Below, in pieces: positions 31,260 through 43,570 of a DNA stretch of 45,635 nucleotides. The stretch lies in assembly GCA_014621425.1 (NCBI GenBank), contig JAANBB010000336.1, positions 1 to 45,635 of the forward strand. The letters are read 5' to 3'. The first letter of the stretch is position 1. Each line of letters opens with the position of its first letter. Both the position numbers and the translations under genes were made by a program. A model generated the notes under the pieces. It ran no database searches. It was not told where the DNA came from and saw only the letters and a list, made by a program, of their open reading frames with translations. The DNA comes from Cylindrodendrum hubeiense (Eukaryota; Ascomycota; Sordariomycetes; Hypocreales; Nectriaceae).

Positions 31260-34200
31260 TTAAATAAATTATTCTAAATTATTTTATTATTTATTTTTAT
31301 TTAAGATAGAATATTTTTCCTATATCCTAGAACTTTACCTTCTTGGATATCATACTTACAAAACTGGTATTATTTTAAACAGGATTTAGTTATATCTCTA
31401 AGTATTATCCTATAAATTATATAAGGCTAAGATTATAAAGATATAATAATAGATAGCTAAGCTTAATATTATTAAAGATTAAGATAGTATTAGTAATATA
31501 TTATTCCCTACTAATATAAATATACTAATTAATATACTTAGAAAACCTAAGTCTAGAGGATATTAATATATTACTATCCTAGATTATTATTTTATAAACT
31601 CTACCTTAAAGAGAACTTAAGAATATCTTTATTATATTTATTAATAGGATTAAGAGTTAAAAGTCAGTTATTAATTAGTTATATAAGTTAAAGAGGAATA
31701 AACTAATAAACTATAGAAAAATAAGGTCTTTTATTAGCAGGTTTTTGCTAAAGGTCCTCATAATGAATTATTTAAGGTTATTAGAGACCAGGATCTTATT
31801 AGTCTAAAAAATAAGATATAAGAAAATAAGAAAAATATCTAAGGAACTTTAAAAGTATTCTAATCCAAGATAAGATATATTTAAAAGTAAGAGATTAAGT
31901 TTATTAAAGAACAAGGTGATTTCACTTCTCCAAATATATAACTTTACTAGTTAGGAATAACTATCTATCTTAAAGACTTTAATAAAAAGAAAAAATTCTT
32001 ATAAGGACTTATTTTATTATAATATACTATTAATCTAATAAAGGGCAATAATAATACGGAATTATAATATATATATTATACTATTAATCAGGTTATCTCC
32101 TCTATTATTTAGACTATTAATCTAAATATTATCTTATAGAATATACTATTCAAAATCAACTATAAGGAAATTAATAAAAAACAAAATACACTCTTCTATT
32201 TCCAATTCAAAGAAGTAACTAAAAAGAAATATATTATAATATGCTTATAGCTATTTATTTATATTATTTGATATATAGTATTCGAAAATCTAGCTAATTA
32301 ACCACTATTTAAGCTTAGCTAGAGATAAACTGTTACCTATTATATAATAATAGAATATGTAAATAATCTAATAGATATATTAGAATAGAATAGTAATAAT
32401 CTTAAGATATTAAAAATAAGGAAATTATAAATCTTACTTTAAGAGGCTATCTTAGAATTATATATCTCTGTTCTTAATTATTTTATTAAGATAATTAAAT
32501 ATTAAAGTATTCTAGTTAACTTCTTAATAGTTTTAAGTATATATAATAATAAGACATGGAAAACATATAATAACTTTATACTAAAGCTTTCTACTATTAT
32601 AACTATCTCTTATCTTATAATTATTCAGTATTCTATGAACTAATAAGTGAAATCCATTTAACAGAAAATATCACAAAAATAAAACAAAGAAAATATAAAA
32701 GAGAATAGTCCAAGTTATTTTAAACTTATCTCTAAGATAATACATTAATTTATAGTTAGTAATAATTAAGGTTAGGATATCACACTAATCCAGTTTATTA
32801 TATAGCTATGTAATTATAATATAGTAGCTAATAATAATAAGATCACATAAAGTTTTATTAACTAAGATTGGGATAATATTATCTATAAGGGCTTTTATCT
32901 TAATATCCTTAGAATCTAGTTAATATTTTAAGCTATTATATAATAAGGGGAAATACTATTCTATATAAAGCTACTTTTCTATAGGAAATTTAAAGATCAG
33001 TTACCTATTAAACTTGAGTTACCTATAATCCTATAAGATACTCTTATTAATAATACTATAGATATTACTATTAGTTATTTATTTATGGAGAGTCTCTTCT
33101 AGCTAGATCTAACAAGTAAAAGATAGCTTTTTTAGAAAATGTGAAAAGATAAAAAGCTCTGGGGATAATAGATATAATCTTACCTAGGGGATAATATTAT
33201 ACTCTATAAGAAAGCTATAGTCCAATTTAATATAAATATAAAAGAATTTCTTGAGATTCTCTTATTTATTATTTATCTTAATAGAGGACAGTTAGTATAA
33301 TCCCTTAAGTTTCTTACCTTATAATATTAGAATACAGTTAATAGTAGAATATAGAATATCCTATTAGATTGTAGTTTATTAATACTTATTACTAGTTATT
33401 ATAAAGGGTTCTCTAAGATAGAATATCTAAAGATTATCTATTGATTTCTCTCTCAAGAAGTTAACATCCTATTAATCTATTATCTTTAGCTTATTTTATC
33501 CTATTAGGAAAAAGCCCAAGCTAATACCTAGAATATTAATAAGTTTAATGCCAATCTCTAAATAACAGAGAAAATACTAGATAAACTGATTAATCTTAGA
33601 GAAGTTAGAGAGAGTGAGACTAGAGAGAGTAAAGGTCTATTACTAGAAACTATACAAAAGGTATATAAGCTAGGCCCTAAGCCACATTAAACATTAATTT
33701 AAATAACCCATATTCTACGAAAAATAAGTTAACCTAACTATAAGAAAGGCTTTACAATTAGCAGCTAGAGACATCTTATTATTATATTTACCTAACACTA
33801 TTTCCAGAATACAAATACAACACATTTAGCTCTTATCAGAGAGGTAAATAAGAGCTAAGAAAGTGATAATAAGGATAAGGATAATAAAGATAGCCCATAA
33901 AATATCCAAGCTAGATATAGATCCTTAATTACAGGCTTAGTCTATAGGTAATTACTTATAGAAGGATACTTCAAGACAAATAAACACTATATTAATTTTC
34001 AATTTATTAGCTAAGAATAGTACTGACTCCTTAAATTCCTATTAACTATCTAAGGATTTGGGAATATACTCAAGCTAGAATATAAATAAAAGAATCTATT
34101 ATTACACTATAAAACTATATAAGAACTCTAACTTAGATAATAGAAAATCTTATAGTAAATTAATATTAATTATAAGCTATACCACTTATATAATAACCAG

Positions 34201-35790
34201 ATCCACTTCCAAGACAAATAGCAAATAACAGTAGAGTTAATTATAATAAATATAAGTCTAATAATAGCAATAATGGGGACTGGTATTAGAAAAAGTCTCT
34301 ATTTTATATTACTAACTGCTAGCTATCTTAAAGGGGTTACAATAATTATTATACTGCTAATATCTCTTTAAGGTAACATACTTTATCACTATTAGAAATT
34401 GAACATCTCCTATACTAAATAGAAGAGTAATAAGACTCTAGGGAATATCTTAATTATTTTTATAACACCAGAGTTAGTAATAATAAAGTATTTCTAAGAT
34501 TATATTAAGTTATTATAGAGTATAGTATAATTAGATCAATTTGTGATTAATAAAGATTATACTATCCTCGAGGATATAAGAACATTTTAACCGAAATTAT
34601 AAGAACTTAGAAGCTTAGCACTAATTGAAGTGTAAATAATCTATCTTATTATTACACTCCTACCTATTTAAGAGGATATACTCTTTAATCTTATTAATAT
34701 AAGGTAAGAGGATATTATTATAATCTAGATAAATACTATATATATAAATATTATATATAATATTCAGTTAATTCTCATAATAAATACTCGAGAAATTACA
34801 ATAGTAATAACCTTAGTAGTAAGAGAACTTCTCAATTAAAAGCTATAAGAATATCCATGACCTACTAAGATTATTATATATTACTAATAGGTAGAGATTA
34901 TAGAAACTCTAGTAGAGGAATTAAATTATAATACCTATTATTAAGAGGTTAATATAAAAGATAATAAAGTAGAGAGATTATAAGCCTAGATAAATAGATT
35001 AAAATAAGATTAATATAATAATAGTAGAGTGATTATAATAATAAATATTTTTAGTCTTAGTATTAATATTCCTAATATCTAACTTATTTTATATATTAAG
35101 ATATTATTTTAAATAGCTAATTATACACAATAAAGTAAATGAGCTAGTTAAGATAATTTGTAGAGTGAGACTATTATCCTCTATATAGATACTAAAAAGA
35201 ATATATAGAGGATATAATATTTAATTGGGAAAAGTATAATTATTAATAATTATATTAATAGACGAGTTTATTACCGTATAGTTCTAGATTCTATTATAGA
35301 TAGACAGACAGATTAAGAGAACTATAAGAAAGGGGAGGAGCTATATAATATCTATTAAGCCTATAATAAAGTCATTATCTTAGAAGATATAAATATCTCT
35401 GAAGATAAGGAAGAGATAGATATATAAGTATAAGAGTTAATAGTATAGACAGCTAAAGATCAAATAATCACTAATAATCTAAAAGAATAAGAAAAGTTTA
35501 AGGAATTTAAGTAGAGACTAAAAAAGTAAGATAATAATAATTATATATTTTATTAGTCCAGGGGTATTAAGGATCAAGCTCACTCTAATATTTAGTATAC
35601 TAATATTATTAAGATAAATAAGTAGAGGAAGAATACATTCAGTTTTACTATTTAGATAGATAGATTTCTATAGCAGAATAGAATAATAGAGGACTTTATA
35701 TATTATATAGGCTATTTAATACTATAAGAACTATATAATATATAAAAGAAAGATATAATAAAGGGTAAGTAATAAAAGGTATATAGTTAA
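31260..35790 (+). pseudogene. Telomere-linked RecQ-type helicase (TLH), RIP-destroyed
   Basis: A single frame (codons starting at positions of the form 3n+1) can be followed from about 31260 to about 35790 despite well over a hundred stops, nearly all explained by CAG/CAA/CGA or TGG mutation. Helicase motifs are visible in that frame. Walker A is GTGIRKS at 34276-34296 (from GTGAGKS). The DExH box reads INKDYT at 34546-34563. Motif III reads LIITLLP at 34645-34665 (from LTATLPP). Motif VI at 35128-35157 reads Q*SK*AS*DN, a perfect transition-only derivative of QQSGRAGRDN. N-terminal to this are segments typical of TLH proteins (SYYKGFSKIEYLKIIY; IYKGFYLNILRIQ) and a possible zinc-finger region near 31350. 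After the helicase comes a Cys-rich stretch (ELYNIY from ELCDIC). TLH genes sit next to telomeres in many fungi and are multicopy, which makes them RIP targets. Confidence 0.85.
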
Positions 35791-36114
35791 AGATATTAAT
35801 ATAAGGGGATAATAATATTTATAATTACTTATATAGAGACCTATATATCTAATAATATTAATTTACTTTATCAGAGGCTTAGGTTTAGAGGGATATATAG
35901 GGATAATATATCTATAAAAGAGAATTATAAGCAAGTATAAAGATAGATGGGTAAGAGGGTTCTTTGGGCTAGAGTGGATATATTAAATATATATTAAGTA
36001 TTTATATGTATAGCTAAGCTAGAAGATTAAGAGAATAGATTATTATATATATATATATTATATAAGAAAAAAGAAGAAAAGATAATTATAAATTTAATAT
36101 TTAATAATTAATAT
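35791..36114. other. AT-rich spacer after the helicase
   Basis: RIP-like composition with an (AT)n run near 36045. No gene or repeat family recognised; it may still contain the end of the TLH gene. Confidence 0.35.
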
Positions 36115-36650
36115 ATTATTATATAGAGAAAAAATATTATTATATTATCTATAGAAGATAAAGATATTATTATTATATTTTCTCTAAGATATAAAAATAC
36201 TACTATTGTATTATCTCCGAGAAATAAAAATACTATTATTATATTATCTCTGGGAGATAAAGATACTATTATTATATTATCTCTAAGATATAAAAATACT
36301 ATTACTATATTATCTTTAAGAGATAAAGATACTATTACTATATCACTTCTAGGATATAAAAATGCTACTATTATATTATCTCTGGGAAATAAAGATACTG
36401 TTACTATTATTATATTATCTCTAAGATATAAAAATACTACTATTATATTATCTCTAAGATATAAAAATACTATTATTACTACATTATATCTGGGATATAA
36501 AAATGCTATTACTATATTATCTCTGGGAGATAAAAATGTTATTGCTATATTATCTCTGAGATATAAAAATACTACTATTATATTATCTCTAGGATATAAA
36601 AATACTACTACTATATTATCTCTGGGAAATAAAGATTTATTCTCTAAAAA
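36115..36650. repeat. 33-bp minisatellite, about 16 copies
   Basis: Tandem units like tattatctctgggagataa followed by agatactattatta, each with an internal inverted repeat TTATCTC...GAGATAA. AT-rich, with transition-type differences between units. Confidence 0.85.
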
Positions 36651-36654
36651 TAAA

Positions 36655-36875
36655 GATTATATTAAAATATTATATCCTAATATTATAAACAATTTAGAAT
36701 TTTATATACTTATATTATAAATAACTTAGGACTTTATATCCTAATATTATAAATAATTTAAGATTTTATATATTAATATTATAAAGAATTTAGGATTTTA
36801 TATACTAATATTATAAATAATTTAGGACTTTATATACTAATACCCTAAATAATTTAGGACTTTAAATCCTAAATA
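36655..36875. repeat. Short tandem array of about 40-bp AT-rich units
   Basis: About five imperfect units around 'actaatattataaataatt' plus 'taggactttat', directly after the 33-bp array. Confidence 0.75.
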
Positions 36876-37080
36876 ACTCTAAGTATATAATCCTTATATC
36901 TAATCTTACACTTCCAATCTACTAGCCTTCTCCATTCACCCCATAAACTTAAGAGAACTGTAAAAAGCAATATTAAGACTATACTAGACATTTCCAATCT
37001 TCTATCTCCAGCCTACTAAGATTATCCTCCCTTTCTCATTCTATTACCACTATAATATCTTTATTATAGTACTATTCCTA

Positions 37081-37081
<1 letters not shown>

Positions 37082-37112
<31 letters not shown>

Positions 37113-37113
37113 C
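37082..37113. repeat. (ATT)n microsatellite
   Basis: About ten uninterrupted TTA/ATT triplets. Confidence 0.9.
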
Positions 37114-37448
37114 ATTTTAGCATATTCTGAGTATCACATTAAAAATTATAATAAGTTTAGCTTAAACTTAAGATCCGGTTCATGCCCTAAAAGACTGGTT
37201 ATATCTAAGAGGTAGTTAGGTCTGCCAAGACTATATATTTTCGAGCACTTTATTATCAGTTCTTCCATAGAAGATCTACTCTATTCATACTTAAAGCTTA
37301 TCTACCTGTACTTCCTGACTTTAAGCTATAATAAGGCCTAACTTCTCCCACCCTTACATAACCTTAAAAGAACTATCACAAACAATATTAAGAATGCCCT
37401 GGATACTTCCATTCCTATATTTCTAGGCCTGGAAAGTAATATTATAAG

Positions 37449-37795
37449 CTGACCTGTTATTTATCTCTTCTAATACTTAAACTCTTGGATTTTCTTGAGC
37501 CAGTCTATATCAAAGCTAACCTATTATTTATCTTTTCTAATACTTGAACTCTTGGATTTTCCTGAATTAGTCTATGTCAGAGCTGACCTATTATTTGTCT
37601 TTTCTAATACTTGAACTCTTAGATTTTCTTAAACCAGTCTGTGTTAGAACTAACCTATTATTTATCTTTTCCAATACTTAAACTCTTGGATTTTCTTAAG
37701 CCAGTCTGTATTAGAGCTGACCTATTATTTATCTCTTCTAATACTTAAACTCTTGGATTTTCTTAAACTAGTCTATATTAAAACTAACCTATCTT
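37449..37795. repeat. 66-67-bp tandem repeat, about five copies
   Basis: Units begin gctgacctattatttatct and contain aactcttggattttctt and a ccagtct motif near the end. Copies differ mainly by transitions. Confidence 0.88.
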
Positions 37796-37999
37796 TACTC
37801 TCTTCTATCTAACTTTCAGTTAATATAAGGTTTAGCTCTCTTATATTCTAGATAATTATAGCTAATATAAGATAGTATTATATAACTTTAGGTATTACTA
37901 AGAAATCTATAATATTATAGGATTATTATTAATATTTAATCTAATAAGAGAGTAGACCTTAAATTAAAATAGGTTAGAGAATAAGATTATTATAATAGT

Positions 38000-38515
38000 T
38001 AGTTAATTAATCTAGTATTTACTTAGTAATTTACTTAACAGTTTAATTAGTAACTCACTTAGTAATTTACTTAATAATCTATTTAATAGTTTACTCAATG
38101 ACTTACTCTATAAATTAGTTAATAACCTATTTAATAATTTACTTAGTAAATCCCTTAGTAATTTACCTAATAACTCACTTAATAATTTACTTAGTAACTT
38201 ATTTAGTAATTTACTCAGTAACTCATTTAGTAGTTTACTTAGTGACCTATTCAGTAATTTACTTAGTAACTCACTTAGTATATTAATTAGTAACTTACTT
38301 AATAATTTACTTAGTGATCTATTTAGTGATTTACTTAATAACACACTTAGTAATTTACTTAGTAACACACTTAATAATTTACTTAATAACACACTCAGTA
38401 ATTTACTTAGTAATCTATTCAGTTATTTACTTAATAACACACTCAGTAATTTATTTAGTAACCTATTTAATAATTTATTCAATAATCTATTTAGTAATTT
38501 ATAAGGTAGTTTACT
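38000..38515. repeat. 12-bp near-palindromic minisatellite, about 40 copies
   Basis: Units of the form TTACTYAGTAAY. Each unit is almost its own reverse complement (TTACT.AGTAA). Because 12 is a multiple of 3, both strands stay open and give Leu-Leu-Ser-Lys-like or Ile-Tyr-Leu-Val-like repeats; I do not regard these as genes. Confidence 0.9.
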
Positions 38516-38529
38516 TAAAGTAGTAAGTA

Positions 38530-39560
38530 TAGGTCAAATACAGAGAGATATATAAGAAAATCCTCTTATATATAACTACAGTTATAGTTCCTTCTACAAA
38601 CATCTTTAAGAATATCCTTATAGTTATAATAAACCTATATTAATACAAATTAATATATTACTTAGATTATATCTTACAATACTAACTAAAACTCTAATAA
38701 GTAAGCTATTAAGCTCATAAACTAAATCACTATATAGCTAAGATAGAAGAAAAAAAAAAAAGATAAGAGAAATATATAAGAAAATCCTCCCACATATAAT
38801 CACAGTTATAATTATTTTTATAGACATTTTTATAAATATCCTCATAATTATAATAAACCTATATTAACACAAATTAATATACCACTCAGGTTATATCCTA
38901 TAATACTAGCTAAAATTCAAGTAAGTAAGCTATTAAGCTTACAAACCGAGTTACTATATAGTCAAGCTAGAAGAGGTAAAGGAAAAGATAAGAGAGATAT
39001 AAGAGATAATATCCAAGGTAATAAGAAGGGAAAGTAAACTAAAAATAATTAATAGATATAATATTTATTAAAATCCTTTCCTATATATAATTATAATTAT
39101 AATTCCTTTTATAAATATTCTTATAAATATCCTTATAATTATAATAAACCTATATTAATATAAATTAATATACCATTCAGATTACATCCTATAATACTAG
39201 CTAAAACCCAAGTAAATAAGAGTAACCATAATTAGTATAGGGTAACCTCTATTAAACCAGTTCAGGATAGCCTATATTAGACTAGTTCAGGATAGCCTTA
39301 TTAGAGTAGTGAGTACAGGTCAAATACAGAGAGATATATAAGAAAATCCTCCTATATATAACCATAATTATAATTCCTTCTATAAACATCCTTATAAATA
39401 TCCTTATAATTATAATAAACCCATATTAACATAAATTAACATATTACTTAGATTATATCTTATAATATTAGCTAAAATCTAAGTAAGTAAGTTATTAAGC
39501 TCACTTACTAAGTCACTATATAGTTAAATTAAAAAAAGTAGTAGAAAAGATAAGAGAAAT
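38530..39560. repeat. Four diverged copies of a 220-300-bp subtelomeric repeat
   Basis: Copies start near 38540, 38765, 39062 and 39330. They share gagagatatataagaaaatc, atccttataattataataaa and a closing segment around 'aagtaagctattaagctc'. Differences are mostly transitions. Confidence 0.8.
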
Positions 39561-39689
39561 ATAAAAGATAATATCCAAGATAATAAGAAAGGGAAATAAC
39601 CTAAAAGTAATTAATAGATATAATACTTATTAAAATCCCTTCTTATTTAATACTAATTAGCTCAAGGATCTTTAGAATAAATCTTTCTA

Positions 39690-40150
39690 GTACTATAACT
39701 TTGTCAGTATAGGATAACCTCTATCAATATAGAATAATCTTATTAATACAGAGTAGCCTCTATCAGACCAGTTTAGGATAGCCTTATCACAGCAGTTCAG
39801 GATAGCCTCATTAATATAGGATAACCTCTGTCAGACCAGTTTAGGATAATTTTATTAATTTAGGGTAATCTTATTAATATAAGGTAACTATAATTAATAT
39901 AGGATAGCCTTTATTAATACAGGATAATCTCTATTAGACTAGTTCAGGCTAACCTTATTAATATAGGATAGCCTCTATCAGACCAGTTTAGGGGAACCTT
40001 ATTAATACAGGATAGTCTCTATTAATACAGGGTAACTATAATTAGTATAGGGTAACCTCTATTAATATAAGATAGTCTCTATTAGACCAGTTTAAGATAT
40101 CCTCTATCAGTATAGGATAGCTTTATTAGTATAGGATAGTCTTACCAGTC
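39690..40150. repeat. 20-21-bp minisatellite array, proximal
   Basis: Irregular units like tagtataggatagcctctat with occasional 'cagaccagttcaggatagcc' variants. It directly precedes block copy A and resembles the larger array before block copy B. Confidence 0.85.
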
Positions 40151-40180
40151 TCTATTACACTAAATAAGACTAAACTTACG

Positions 40181-41760
40181 AAATATATATAAAATGATTT
40201 TATATTTTAATAGTTATAAGTCAATTTTTTTGTTTTCCTATAATTAAGAATTTTATAGAAAATAAAGACTAGCTCTTAAGCTTACTATAATATACAGCAG
40301 GCTAAAAGTCCATTAATTAGTATATAAAGGGATAGGTTAACTTAGATAAATATGATATAATATTAGGCTTTATCTAGACTTACTAAATTATCTAATTCCT
40401 GGCTATTAGGCCTTGGAAGAATAGCTAGGGATACTAGGTAACATTATAACTATATATTACCTTATTAGTATACCTACTCCCTTAGGCCTCTAATAACTCT
40501 ATTAGAGACTTTATACCTAATCTTATAGATATTCACTGTATGTTTACTATCTTAGATAGGTATATTTTATTAAGATAAAATACAATATCTTATATAAGAT
40601 ATCTTTAAATAGGCTCACAGATTCCAGCTTTACTTACAGAGAGTTTATAATAGGCATTGGCCTCTATAAAAGTGATTACTCTGATAATATAGTATATTAA
40701 AGATAACTAGTTATAGGGATTAGTAGGTAATATCTCCAGCTATTACTAGATTAGTTTAATTAATAATAAATTTACTATTTAAGTAATAGAGGGTAACCTT
40801 ATATAGCTAACACTATAATAGTAAATACTATATATAGTATCCCTCTCTTAAAATATATAGAAGTTATACTATCTATAGTGGGTATATTATAGGAAAATAT
40901 ATCTTAAAACTTAGAGGGGGAAAATAGAATATCCTAATAATACTCTTAGCTATTATTTACAGTACTAATTATATTATTTAGGGTATATCTTTATTCTTAT
41001 AGATATTATCTAATAACTTACTATCTTTCTAATATTTTATATTTATAAGTATTAGTGGTTAATCCTAGTATATAATAATTATCTGGTTAATTCTATAATA
41101 GGAATATATTACTATTAGGATTAGGGTATAAGTAAGTATTAACCCTTAGATAAACCTCTTAATAATTCCCTTTCCAAATTATAGGTCTCCTAGATAAATC
41201 TAAATCCCTTTTTAGTATTACTTTTATTCTTCTATAGGACTAAAAGGAAGATATATAATAGGTTAAAATACACTTCTTTCTTAATATAGGGTATAATAAT
41301 AAGTAATAAGCTTGATAGAAGAAAATAGTCTAATAGAATAAGGTGACAAGGTTATATATTATTATAATATATATCTCTATATTTACTAGGAATATAAATA
41401 TCTTATTTATAAAATCTTCTCTAGTTCAGAGTCTTCGGTTTAAAAGTATTAGTATTCTATAATAATTATAACTAAATTAAGATATTCCTAAGAATACTTT
41501 AAGAACTATATTTAGTAGATTTTTATATTTATAAGGGGGGGTTATAAAGGCAAGTTTTATAAAAAGCTATTAGTCAGTGAGTAAAGTATATAATTCCTAA
41601 AGGTTAATAGGATAAGTCTTTTAATAAAAGTGGGATAAACTGGAATTATATTAGTTATAACCTTGAAAGTATATCTTTATAATAAAAGAGAGACTTATCT
41701 TTATTAGAACTCTCACTATACTTATCTAATTTTCAGATAGTATAAAGAGGGTTATATTAT
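40181..41760. repeat. Subtelomeric duplicated block, copy A
   Basis: A direct repeat with copy B (43571-45385). Shared landmarks are aaaatatatataaaa at the start, 'aattaagaattttaygga', 'gtgggtatattatagg', 'cttagagggggaaaatagaa' and 'cagatagtataaagaggg' at the end. Strongly AT-rich and RIP-like. The original coding content, if any, could not be identified. Confidence 0.85.
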
Positions 41761-41879
41761 ATAATTATTATAGTATAATAATATAAATACTAATAAATTA
41801 TAGAATAATTAATATATAGGAAATTAATATTAAAAGATATAAACTATACTAAAAAGTAAAGGTAAATAAGATAAATATA

Positions 41880-43555
41880 TAAATAGCTTTAGTTATTTAA
41901 GATTAGCTATAATTAATAAAGATTAGTTTTAGTTATTATAGGATAGCTTCACTTAGTACAGGATAACTATAATTAATAACCTCAGGATCTATAATATAAC
42001 TTCAATTAGTATAGGATAGCCTCAATTATTATAAGATAGCTTTAGTTAACATAAAGTAATTATAAGATAACCTAAGTTATTATAATATAATTAGTTAATA
42101 TAGGGTAGTTATAGGATAATTATAGGATAGTCTTAATTACTATAACATAACTTCGATTAGTATAGGATAGCTATAAGATAATCTTAGTTATTATAGTATA
42201 GTTAACTAGTATAGGATAATTACAGGATAACCTCTATTACTATATTATAACTTCAGTTAGCACAGGGTAACTACAGTTAATACAGGCTAGCTTTAGTTAT
42301 TATATTATAGTTAGCTAGTATAGGATAGCTATAGGGTAATCTCTGTTAGTATAGTGTAATTAGCTAGCATAGATTATCTATAGAATAACCTCTATTACTA
42401 TAATATAACTTCAGTTAGTATAAGATAATTATAATTAATACAAACTAGCCTTAGTTATTATAGTATAGTTAGCTAGTATAGGGTAACCTCTATTATTATA
42501 GTGTAATTTCAGTTAGCACAGAGTAATTATAGGATAGTCTCTGTTATTATAATATAGCTTTAATTAGTATAGGGTAATCTCAGTTCTCTAACTCTAGCTT
42601 TACTTAGTATAGGGTAACTATAGTTAATAACCTTAAAGTCTATAATATAACTTTAATTAGTACAGAATAACCTTAATTATTGTAAAATAGCTTTAGTTAA
42701 CATAAAATAACTATAAGATAGCCTGAGTTATTATAATATAATCAGTTAGTATAGAGTAATTATAAGATAGCTATAGGATAGTCTCAATTATTATAATAAA
42801 GCTTCAGTCAGTATAGGGTAATTATAAGATAGCCTCTATTATTATAGTGTAACTTCAGTTAGTATAGGATAGTCTCTATTATTATAGTGTAGCTTTAGTT
42901 AGTATAGGATAACTGTAGGATAGCTTCTATTACTATAATATAACTTTAGTTAGTATAGGGTAATCTTAATTATCTAATTATAGCTTTAATTAGTATAGGA
43001 TAACTACAATTAATACAGGCTAGACTTAATTACTATAGTATAATTAGTTAATGTAATATAACTATAAGGTAATTTCAGTTATTATAATATAGCTTTAGTT
43101 AGCATAGAGTAGTCTTAGTTATCTAACTCTAGCTTTAATTAGTATAGGGTAACTACAGTTAGTATAGGTTAACCTTAGTTACTATAGGGTAACCTCAGTT
43201 ATTATAGTACACTTTCTATTATTAAAGGATAACTTAAATAACTATAGGATAGTTTCAGTTAACACAGGGTAATTATAATAGAATCCCAGTTAGTATAATT
43301 TAAATTCAAATTATAAGATAACTTTAATTAGCTAAGGTTAGCTATTATTAATACAGGGTAACCTCAGTTATTATAGGATAGCTTTAGTTAGTATAGGATA
43401 GCTATAGTCAATATAAGATAATTATAGTTAATACAGGATAGCTTCTATTAGTATAGGATAGCTATAATTAATATAGGGTAACTTCTATTAGCACAGGGTA
43501 GCTATAATTAGTATAGGATAGCCTTAGTTAATATAGAATAAGTCTGCTATAGACC
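41880..43555. repeat. 20-21-bp minisatellite array, distal (about 1.7 kb)
   Basis: About 80 imperfect units of the type 'ttagtataggatagctatag'. Higher-order variants alternate 'ggatagct', 'gggtaacc' and 'gtgtaact'. Same unit as the array at 39690. Confidence 0.88.
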
Positions 43556-43570
43556 TTTTTATTAAGCTTA

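Noticed and set aside
38108..38523. Leu/Ser/Lys and Ile/Tyr/Leu repeat proteins on both strands
   Set aside because: They are by-products of the 12-bp minisatellite, whose period is a multiple of three.
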